A stretch of DNA of 60,000 nt, taken from assembly GCF_964355755.1 (NCBI RefSeq), contig NC_092674.1, positions 131,001 through 191,000 of the forward strand, given 5' to 3'. This stretch comes from Antedon mediterranea. Taxonomy: Eukaryota; Echinodermata; Crinoidea; Comatulida; Antedonidae. Below the pieces are notes generated by a model that worked only from the letters and a program-made list of their open reading frames with translations, did no database searches and was not told the DNA's origin. The position numbers were made by a program, and so were the translations under genes. Below, piece by piece: positions 51,886 through 60,000 of the stretch (position 1 is the first letter of the stretch; each line of letters opens with the position of its first letter).

Positions 51886-52034
51886 GCTATCGCCAACTGC
51901 TTTGATGGTGTAAATTTTATGTTTAGCGCCCTCAATTTATTTTAATGTTAAAAAAGGGAATTAATTCTCTTCGTTACGTGTTTAGAAGAGAATTAATTTT
52001 ATCTCATCGTAGTTTGGTATGCCGTGCGTTTGTT

Positions 52035-52042
52035 ATGCAAAT
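52035..52042. promoter_or_regulatory. Octamer motif ATGCAAAT, copy 1
   Basis: A perfect POU/Oct octamer inside the first of three diverged repeat units; the same site is intact in the other two. Confidence 0.4.
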
Positions 52043-52688
52043 GAGTGTGCACATGTGCTGTGGGAAAGATGGTATTGTTAGTCATTCGTGACCAACACAA
52101 CACTGTTCAATTTTTATTTTGTTAATCTTTTACATTAGAATTGTAATTCTACCGTTACACATTATAGTGTATTTTTAAATATCCGTTTCATGCAAGATAT
52201 TGTATTGTAAGCCTATTAATATGTTGTGAATAAAAGTATATGGCAGAATAAATAAATAAATAAATAAATATGTGTTAAATAGATCTTCGAAATTGAAGCA
52301 CATATGAAGTAGAGTTTTTTTTAAACACAACCTAAAATTCGCATCTGGATAGTTGAAATTTAACATTATAATTATCAAAGGTGATATGTTAAATCTAATT
52401 GTTTTCTAAATTCTAGAAATATTAAAATTAGTAAGTAGGCTTTTGTGTGCTAGCTCTGTTTGTATTTCATAATTTTGTTTTGTTGAATTACCATGGTGAG
52501 CTTAACTGGAGACTTATATAAATAATATTTAATTTCATATTTCAATAAATATTTTTTTCAAAATTGTCTTTGCTCAGCCCCAATCATGATGGGGTAGTGA
52601 AGACTCTTATATATCATGTTTCAAAATGAGGTGTCATTTCTGGGGACCTTGTAGCTATTTTCAACAGTTTGGTAAGCCCTGCGTTGTT

Positions 52689-52696
52689 ATGCAAAT
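52689..52696. promoter_or_regulatory. Octamer motif ATGCAAAT, copy 2
   Basis: Same position within the second repeat unit. Confidence 0.4.
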
Positions 52697-53060
52697 GAGT
52701 TTGTGCAGGTGTAATGGGGAAGATAGTATTGTTAGTCCCACGCGGTGAACACGCCACAAAATTAAATTTAAAAGTTAAATTTTGATTTTGTTAATCTTTA
52801 TTAGAAATTAAAATCATGTAAAGATACAATTTTCCGGGCGGGAACCTAGAAGCTCCCCTCCTTTAGTTTGCAAAAGTAATCTTGAAAAGAACCCCATGCG
52901 GAAAAGAAGCTTACCCGTTGAAAAGAAGCCCACCGTACCCAAGAGTACTAAAAAATGAGGAACACATGGGCTCTTTTTGGGGTTTTATGGTGTCTATTTA
53001 ATGGAAAAGTGAATGCCATACAAAATTTTTTTTAAATAAAAAAAATATTCATAAAAAATA

Positions 53061-53128
53061 TCAGTCGAGGTTCGAACCCCAACTGATAGCACTCAAAACT
53101 GATCATTACCCGTTGCACCACAAACTGA
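53061..53128 (-). repeat. Degenerate tRNA-like remnant
   Basis: On the minus strand TCAGTTT pairs with CGACTGA except at the innermost position, like an acceptor stem. GGGGTTCGAACCTC resembles a B box and TGGTGCAACGG a weak A box. The anticodon stem does not fold. Probably an old tRNA-derived SINE head. Confidence 0.45.
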
Positions 53129-53502
53129 AACTAGCTGAATAGCTGATAATAGTCTATTTATACGTCTATTTTCATTGCTCTGCCTCAACCATGGATGGGC
53201 TAGTACTGGAGACTTAATATTTAATTTTATATTTCAATGAATAGGTGCACTTTCCGGGGACAAGCTCATATATTGTCCTGGTAAGTCTTATATATTTTGT
53301 TTCATTTAAATTATGTAACGCCATTTTTCGGGCGGAAACCTACTGTATACAGCTCTTTTTGTCAAAATTGTCTTTGCTCAGCCCCAAGCATGGTGGGTTA
53401 CTGAAGATTCTTATGCATGTTGTTTGAAAACATAATAGATTTTCGGGTACCTTGTAGCTCTATTTTAAAGAGTTTGGTATGTGCGTCCGTACGTGCGTTG
53501 TT

Positions 53503-53510
53503 ATGCAAAT
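53503..53510. promoter_or_regulatory. Octamer motif ATGCAAAT, copy 3
   Basis: Same position within the third repeat unit. Confidence 0.4.
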
Positions 53511-54265
53511 GAGTCTGTGCAGGTGTATTATGGTAAAGATGGTATGTTAGTTCAACGCGGTCAACACGCCACACTGTTAAATTTTGATGCAGTTAATTAT
53601 TTACATTAGAAGATTTTTCAAATCATGTAAATAAAATATTTTCCGGGCGGGAAGCTAGCAGTTCCCCTCGTTTAGTTTTCAAAAGTATTCTCGAAAAGAA
53701 CTCCATGTGGAAAAGAAGCCCACCCAAGAGTACTAAAAATGAAGGAGCACATGGGTTTCTTTTCGAGGTTTTATGGCAGTCTATTTAATGGAAAATAATG
53801 CCATGCAACTTTGTTTCTGATTTAAAAAAAGTTCCATTTGACATTTACAATCTTAAAAATATCTCTCTTTCAAAATAAAAGAAAAACAATATTATTTTCC
53901 ATTTAAAAAAAAAATCCATTGGCGCCAACTTGGGTCCACTTGAGCACAGTGTGTTAACATACGAACAGATTGAAACTTGAGTGACTTATTTCTATTTTAT
54001 ATCACTGCTCTCCTGGTACCAAATTGTGTCCACTTGAGCACAGTGTTTTATACGAAAATATATAAGATTTAGTGACTTTATTTCTATTTTATATCACTGT
54101 GCTCCACTGGGGCTAAATTGCTGTGCTACCCTGGTGCTAAATTGGGTCCACTTGAGCAGTTACCGTAGTACTATTTCTGTTATTAAAGTTAATAAAGGCA
54201 TAAATGGCGCTCCGTAGAGAAGTAGAGAATACTGACAGTCGTCAGAATGACGCTCTGAATATACC

Positions 54266-55059
54266 TCATATATATATTGCGTCTACTAGCACGGTAACCC
54301 AATGATTGATTTCAATTGGAGTATAGTATATTGATGCCGCGGTCTACATTAAATAACATTAATTGAACTAATTATTATTGAAATTATCGGATCTATTACA
54401 ATTTGTTTGGTCAATTATTGTGCAATAATATTTTTAATCAAATTAAATTAATATAAAAAATTGAAATATTAAAGATGTATTTATTGTCCCTTGGAACACA
54501 AAAAAATGAAGGTCAAAAGTATTCTAAATTTACATTTGCCATACCAAAGTAATATTAAAGTTATTCACTTTAAGTCGAAAAATTCGAGCCAAAAACAACA
54601 AGTTTACGTAATTAACAGGTAAATTAGTTTGATTACATTTCGTTTGGAAAATCGTCACAAGCTAAAGTAAACAAAGATTTCAAACCACGAGTATGCATTA
54701 TACATATGCTAATTTGGATTGTTTACAACTGGTCACTGTTGAGAAGGTGTTTTCACACAGATCGCAAGGAAGTTTATGATTATGTATACAGAGTAGCCAA
54801 ACAAGCGCGTTCCATTATTGGACATGTTTTGATCGAAAACTTTGACTGAAAGTCAAAGTTATTTTAACAAAAAAACGTCTGTATTTCAGTTAAATAATTT
54901 TTTTTCGACTAATTTTTGGTGAAAGTTAATAACTATTATGATACTCCAAATTGACCCACTTTTTTAAAAATCTTTTTTAAAAATTTTTTTTGGCATTAGT
55001 TATTTTTTATATCGTACATTTTATTTTTCTATTTCATGCGATTTTAATTAATGTACAGT
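54266..55059. other. Non-coding stretch
   Basis: Very AT-rich; nothing recognised. Confidence 0.5.
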
Positions 55060-55215
55060 AAGAATATTTATAACTTAGTTTAAGAAATCTTAAGGTTACT
55101 TTTATAATTATTGCTTATGATGTTTGTCTTTATGATGTGAAGCGCCTTTTAAGCATGAGTATTCATGAAAAGGGCGCTCTAGAAATCTGGTAAATAAATA
55201 AATAAAATAAATAAG
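55060..55215 (+). mobile_element. 3' tail of a LINE or SINE
   Basis: GTGAAGCGCCTTTTAAGC followed by TTCATGAAAAGGGCGCTCTA forms a stem-loop and is followed by a (TAAA)n tail. This is the typical 3' end of many invertebrate non-LTR elements. No coding part remains. Confidence 0.6.
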
Positions 55216-55865
55216 GGGATCCGTCACAACCTTGGAGTCGTTTCCACGGTGTATATAGGCCTAAAGTAGGCCGTAAAGTATTATTGTTTTATTAAGTCCT
55301 TCTGTTGAAGTTATCTTACATTCTTTACCAAATAATCAAATAGACCTCATTTTATATTGACACAAAAATCATAAAAAGTTATCATTTTGCAGGTAGCTGG
55401 CAGCATTAAACAATAATATCACATAAGGCAGGAACGGCGTTCCATATACGCAATAACAACGACACGAGGAGGGGACGACTCGAGCGTGAGTGACGAGATA
55501 CACGCGAGGAGATATGTGTCTCGCTGGCGTTTGATTATCTCTAATGTATATTTATTTACAGCCTAATTAGACTGAAATATAAGGAAAAGTGACATCTAAC
55601 AATCCGAATCAGCTAGTAGTAAGCAGTTGGTTATTTCTACCCCTTTTTAACTACCACATACGCTTTATACTAACTATACTAGGCCTAGGCCAAAACCCGT
55701 CGTCGCTAATTAAGACAGACGCTAGTCTAGTTAGAGCAGCGAGAGGGGCTGCCTTCTTGCTTGATTTTGGTCCTCTAGCACGGTCTAGGCCTAGCTAGAG
55801 TTTATGAGAGTACAGCCAGATCAACCAAATAATATATCTATAATTTGTTATGCATAAACATACCA

Positions 55866-56786
55866 TCCATCATCCTTGGTCCGCTTTCATTTCTGTTATT
55901 TATAAATGTTTGCAGATGATGTGTTGTGATATACTTTTATTTAGTGATGATTATTTATTTATTAATCATAAGGACATCTACCACCAAGCTATTATTTTAA
56001 TGAATCGAGAACTCACTAAAATTGCAAACTGGTTATCTAATAAGCTTTCGTTGAATATTAAAAAAACCAAATTTATTATTTTCGTTCAGTAAATAAACTA
56101 ACCCCCCCCCCCCCCCAACATTCCTAAATTATATTATGGCATTAGCGAAATTGAAAGAACAAAAGAACAACATTTCTTGGCATTTTTATTGATGAATACT
56201 TATTCTTTACTTCTCATATTAATTCAATTTCATTAAAACTATCAAGAGTGGTCGGTGTCCTCAATATTAAACTTAAACTTGCCTTGCCTTCCTCCCTGTT
56301 TTACTATTAATTTATAAATCACTTTTTTTGCCACATTTAATTTATGGTGTAACAGTTTGGGGTTTTACTTAAAAAATTAATTAAACCGACGTATTTATAT
56401 TTTGCAAAAAAGAGCTTTAAGATCAGTTTATAATGTACTATAACCTCCACAATTCAGCTCCCCTTTTTGTCTTGTCTAATACACTTAATATTTACGACTT
56501 ACTTACAAAAAATGTTGCTTTATTTATGTTTAAATTCAAACATAATCAACTGCCCAGAATTTTTGATACTTATTTTCAAACTTTTAGTTCAGTTCATAAT
56601 TATAATACCAGAAATAAATTAGATTATGCTTATGATTGTTTTAATACGGAGGTTGGCAAGCATGATATAACTTTTCAAGGACCAAAAATATGGAATTCTT
56701 TACCAGATGAACTCAAAATTATTAATTTTATATCTTCTTTTAAGTTCAAATTATATGAATACCTTGTTTCTACTATTATTGTTTAA
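55866..56786 (+). pseudogene. Decayed non-LTR retrotransposon reverse transcriptase (LINE fragment)
   Basis: ILGPLSFLLFIN (from 55872), then FADDVL directly behind it, are reverse-transcriptase motifs in which the normal ~20-residue link is deleted. A stop and frameshift follow. Further on, ANWLSNKLSLNIKKTKFIIF, another typical RT segment, reads in the shifted frame (to 56092). A C14 run (56103) and more frameshifts come next. A last open frame (56433-56786) holds the conserved C-terminal region with GPKIWNSLPDELK. The clade is probably Jockey/CR1-like. It is not functional. An AT-rich 3' UTR extends to about 57000. Confidence 0.88.
56103..56116. repeat. C14 homopolymer inside the LINE pseudogene
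   Basis: A run of C that contributes to the broken frame; its length is error-prone. Confidence 0.9.
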
Positions 56787-57125
56787 GTTAATAATATATC
56801 TGTCTTAAGTTAAACAACAACTGCATTTGTTAAGTAAAATGTGTACCTTACCTTATTTTTTAATATATATGCCTGGACCCCACATTTTAAAGCTTTTAGC
56901 TTCCAGTGGGGTAGGCCTACATTATAATTAAAAGATAATGAAAATCATAATACAAAATAATAAATGTTTTTTATGTAAAAAATAACTTGTTTTGTTATAA
57001 TTTTATATAAAACCATCATCATCTATCTGAAAGACAGTTGTATCAAGGCTGCAGACAATCTAACACCAGGACACTGAGATTGCCTTGCCAAGATATAGAA
57101 ACTAATCAGTCCTTAGTTGATAAAA

Positions 57126-57610
57126 AAAAACATCCTTTGATCTCCGGAGCTGAGCATGCTGTTGTTAGATTGCCTTGGTTGTACCTACTTTACATTCACA
57201 GATTATTATTATTATTATACATCTTTTGATCTCCGGAGCTGAGCATGCTGTTGTTAGATTGCCTTGGTTGTACCTACTTTACATTCACAGATTATTATTA
57301 TTATTATACATCCTTTGATCTCCGGAGCTGAGCATGCTGTTGTTAGATTGCCTTGGTTGTACCTACTTTACATTCACAGATTATTATTATTATTATACAT
57401 CCTTTGATCTCCGGAGCTGAGCATGCTGTTGTTAGATTGCCTTGGTTGTACCTACTTTACATTCACAGATTATTATTATTATTATACATCCTTTGATCTC
57501 CGGAGCTGAGCATGCTGTTGTTAGATTGCCTTGGTTGTACCTACTTTACATTCACAGATTATTATTATTATACATCCTTTGATCTCCGGAGCTGAGCATG
57601 CTGTTGTTAG
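57126..57610 (+). repeat. 89-bp tandem array, left half (about 6 units)
   Basis: Units contain CTTTGATCTCCGGAGCTGAG, CATGCTGTTGTTAGATTGCC, TTGTACCTACTTTACATTCACAG and an (ATT)n stretch. Spacing is 89 bp, once 86 through loss of one ATT. The units are almost identical. The sixth is cut after GTTGTTAG by a LINE fragment. Confidence 0.95.
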
Positions 57611-58297
57611 AAGCTTGGGGTAACACTTATAAAACTCATTTAAAACCAGTATATTTAACACAAAAACGTATTATACGCACATTGACTTATTCTGATAGAC
57701 TAGCACCAACATCATTATTATTCAAAGAACTTAAAATTTTAAATATTTATCAGCAGCATCAGTATTTAATTACTTTATTTGTTCATGATAGTTTACATGG
57801 TAAATTTCCAGATACAACTCCTAAATATTTTTTGTATATTAATTTTCGTTATTCATCAAGGTCTCAGACTAGAGAAAAGTTGTATGTACCAAAATATAGA
57901 ACAAACATAGGACAACATTCCATCAAGTATTCTGGTGCAAAGCTCTGGAATGAAATCCCGGATGATTTAAGGTTTCTAACAAAAAGCAAATTCAAAAAAG
58001 AAATGAAAACATACTATTTGTTTGTATAGTGATATTTATTTATTTTATAAGAGAATTAATTATATTGTATATATTTGAGAGAAAGTGTATTTAAAAAAAA
58101 AAAAAATGTTTATGTATATTAATTTTATTTTAGACAAGTAGCCCTAATTTATTTATATAACTATTTATACTTCAATGTTTAGGGGCTGAACTTGATTAGT
58201 TTTAACTATTTTTTAGCCCTTCCCTTGATATAATTATTTTTATTTGTATATTATTACAATGTTTATAATTTATATTTATGGGTAAATAAAGAAAGAA
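57611..58297 (+). mobile_element. 5'-truncated LINE inserted in the 89-bp array
   Basis: The insert of about 687 bp interrupts one repeat unit between GTTGTTAG and ATTGCC. It starts inside an RT-protein C-terminal coding region and ends with a GGTAAATAAAGAAAGAAA tail, so it was inserted in plus orientation by target-primed reverse transcription. The junctions show microhomology (AGA) but no clear target duplication. Confidence 0.88.
57613..58029 (+). pseudogene. C-terminal part of a LINE ORF2 protein
   Basis: About 138 codons without a native start, from AWGNTYKTHL to the stop at 58027. It contains features typical of the region after the RT domain of Jockey/CR1-like proteins: QKRIIRTLTYSDRLAPTSLL and SGAKLWNEIPDDLR. 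It differs in sequence from the LINE at 55866, so it is a different family. Intact as far as present, but lacking RT and endonuclease. Confidence 0.88.
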
Positions 58298-58880
58298 AGA
58301 TTGCCTTGGTTGTACCTACTTTACATTCACAGATTATTATTATTATTATACATCCTTTGATCTCCGGAGCTGAGCATGCTGTTGTTAGATTGCCTTGGTT
58401 GTACCTACTTTACATTCACAGATTATTATTATTATTATACATCCTTTGATCTCCGGAGCTGAGCATGCTGTTGTTAGATTGCCTTGGTTGTACCTACTTT
58501 ACATTCACAGATTATTATTATTATTATACATCCTTTGATCTCCGGAGCTGAGCATGCTGTTGTTAGATTGCCTTGGTTGTACCTACTTTACATTCACAGA
58601 TTATTATTATTATTATACATCCTTTGATCTCCGGAGCTGAGCATGCTGTTGTTAGATTGCCTTGGTTGTACCTACTTTACATTCACAGATTATTATTATT
58701 ATTATACATCCTTTGATCTCCGGAGCTGAGCATGCTGTTGTTAGATTGCCTTGGTTGTACCTACTTTACATTCACAGATTATTATTATTATTATACATCC
58801 TTTGATCTCCGGAGCTGAGCATGCTGTTGTTAGATTGCCTTGGTTGTACCTACTTTACATTCATATTATTACATTCACAG
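58298..58880 (+). repeat. 89-bp tandem array, right half (about 6 units)
   Basis: Continues the array interrupted at 57610, at exact 89-bp spacing (ATCC starts near 58352, 58441, 58530, 58619, 58708 and 58797). The last unit is disrupted by a small TATTATTACATTCA insertion. It ends 32 bp before the ALG9 ATG. Confidence 0.95.
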
Positions 58881-58911
58881 TTGTTATTATTATTATACAG
58901 GTTAGAACATT

Positions 58912-59436
58912 ATGTCAGAAACGAAGAGTGTAAAAAGCCGAAAGGTACCAAAGAAAGACGCTGAAAATACTTCTGCTGCCATTGTAAGGTACAGTGTGTT
59001 GGGCCACTCTTGTTTGGGCTATTTGATACATTTTAATAAATAAGTATGTAATCATGTAAATACTACTTTTTAAATCACATAGAACTGAATCATTATCAAA
59101 GATATTGAATTAAAAAGTAAATAAATAAAATTGTCTTATCTATTTATCAAATCAAGAACTAAAGTAAAAGAAATTCAAAAGATCCATACATTTTGATTGA
59201 GCTGACTATCAACCAAATTAGACATATTATTATAGATGTCAATCTGGATTATCAGGATTTTTATTGACTGCAAGCAACAATTTATTTTACGTAGTGAGAA
59301 ACCTGTAGTACGAAATACTCAATGTTGGTCACCTGAACCATCTACTGCCATCAAACTGCTCTGGTCAGCTCGCTTTTGTGCAGCCTTACTTAGCAACATT
59401 ACTGACTGTGATGAAACATTTAATTACTGGGAACCT
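58912..59436 (+). CDS. ALG9: ALG9 alpha-1,2-mannosyltransferase, first two coding exons (gene continues beyond window)
   Basis: Exon 1 is 58912-58983: the ATG opens a 24-codon lysine-rich cytosolic start ending in phase 0 before gtaagg. Exon 2 ends at 59436 before gtaagt, also phase 0. Its start is uncertain: 59275 after TGCAAG, or 59236 after ATTATAG, in the same frame. Exon 2 encodes WSPEPSTAIKLLWSARFCAA and ends ITDCDETFNYWEP. This closely matches the first transmembrane and luminal-loop segment of ALG9 proteins, and it ends at the known EP exon border as I recall it. ALG9 (GT22 family) sits in the ER membrane and adds mannoses from dolichol-P-mannose to the lipid-linked N-glycan precursor; DE in this loop belongs to the conserved active region. 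A leader intron is possible (acceptor TTATACAG at 58900). The rest of the gene lies to the right. Confidence 0.88.
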
Positions 59437-59565
59437 GTAAGTCGGGAACTTTTAATAACTTCTATCTTTGTCTATAATTTAATTTAAACATTTTTTATTT
59501 ATAATATTAAAACTGTTTCTCCTTCCATCATTTGATTAAAATATAATTATTTTAAAAATCTAAAA

Positions 59566-60000
59566 TGATCGAATGGGTGAAGTTCTGAGTAATTGCTATT
59601 GATGTACATATATTATATAATGATCGAATGGGTGAAGTTCTGAGTAATTGCTATTGATGTACATATACTATATAATGATCTAATGGGTGAAGTTCTGAGT
59701 AATTGCTATTGATGTACATATATTATATAATGATCGAATGGGTGAAGTTCTGAGTAATTGCTATTGATGTACATATATTATATAATGATCGAATGGGTGA
59801 AGTTCTGAGTAATTGCTATTGATGTACATATATTATATAATGATCGAATGGGTGAAGTTCTGAGTAATTGCTATTGATGTACATATATTATATAATGATC
59901 GAATGGGTGAAGTTCTGAGTAATTGCTATTGATGTACATATATTATATAATGATCGAATGGGTGAAGTTCTGAGTAATTGCTATTGATGTACATATATTA
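59566..60000. repeat. 55-bp minisatellite in an ALG9 intron (runs off window)
   Basis: Units of 55 bp start TGATCGAATGGGTGAAGTTC and continue TGAGTAATTGCTATTGATGT with a TA-rich end. About 7.9 almost identical copies are visible, and the array reaches the window end. Confidence 0.96.

Larger units (their letters stand above)
50893..51933. mobile_element. Element with GAGGGCGCTAAACATAA inverted ends
   Basis: GAGGGCGCTAAACATAA, a variable base, then ATTTAC at 50893 is matched in inverted orientation ending at 51933. Both ends abut AATT. The interior contains a five-copy tandem repeat, a micro-palindrome and a tRNA-like SINE. Its boundaries overlap a second, larger inverted repeat (50953-54265), so the nesting order is unresolved. 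Confidence 0.6.
52000..53660. repeat. Diverged ~660-800-bp direct repeats, three partial copies
   Basis: Ordered blocks recur: AAAATTGTCTTTGCTCAGCC, CCTTGTAGCT, a GTTATGCAAATGAGT block (near 52035, 52689 and 53503), AACACGCCAC, and TCCGGGCGGGAA with CCCCTCCTTTAG or its variant. The copies differ by many substitutions and indels. The function is unknown; no ORF spans a unit. Confidence 0.75.
50953..54265. mobile_element. Large inverted-repeat composite element
   Basis: A left arm (50953 to about 51480) starts GGTATATTCAGAGC and contains TTCTCTACTTCTACGGAGCG and GTGGACCCAATTTGG-type repeats. These reappear inverted in a right arm (about 53920 to 54265). The arms are clearly related but diverged. 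No clear target duplication and no coding sequence were found, so this is a long-TIR non-autonomous element or a fold-back of two related copies. Confidence 0.65.

Noticed and set aside
58751-58933. 60-codon frame crossing the end of the 89-bp array and the ALG9 start
   Set aside because: Wrong frame relative to the ALG9 ATG and largely made of the repeat.

Overview
This is a eukaryotic, AT-rich, gene-poor and transposon-dense window. It has SINE-type Pol III elements, LINE fragments, a Helitron, hAT-like insertions, an intronless histamine-H2-like receptor and the 5' end of an intron-containing ALG9 gene. This suits a marine invertebrate, plausibly an echinoderm or another deuterostome; I cannot name the species from sequence alone.

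Positions 1-33309 hold four copies (one cut by the window start) of a single unusual element. Each is an almost perfect giant palindrome. Two arms of about 3.3-3.5 kb meet at a unique loop of about 184 bp. The ends read TAYGGCAAGCC...GGCTTGCCATA, and all three complete copies are flanked by perfect 6-bp target-site duplications (GAAACT, CTAATG, TACTTG). I recognise no transposase. The copies are separated by only 1074, 118 and 154 bp of non-element DNA, and the first spacer holds a 51-bp minisatellite. Later insertions are nested inside: a minus-strand Helitron in copy 3, two hAT-like non-autonomous elements with 8-bp duplications in copy 4, and a 20-bp micro-palindrome in copy 4. Markers in the arms are mosaic, which suggests gene conversion between inverted arms.

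Positions 33316-46130 are intergenic or intronic DNA with four tandem-repeat blocks, a minus-strand tRNA-derived SINE and a long G run. A complete single-exon class A GPCR, most like histamine H2 receptors, lies at 46232-47287. Downstream is more non-coding DNA with an NRF1-like site, then a nested composite of inverted repeats at 50893-54265. That composite contains a tRNA-like SINE head, a second micro-palindrome and three octamer-bearing repeat units.

From 55060 to the end there are decayed LINE fragments, an 89-bp tandem array split by a LINE 3' fragment, and the first two recognisable coding exons of ALG9 (plus strand). The ALG9 intron contains a 55-bp minisatellite that runs off the window. 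No operon-like cooperation exists here: the receptor acts in cell signalling at the plasma membrane, ALG9 acts in ER N-glycan assembly, and the rest is mobile or repetitive DNA.
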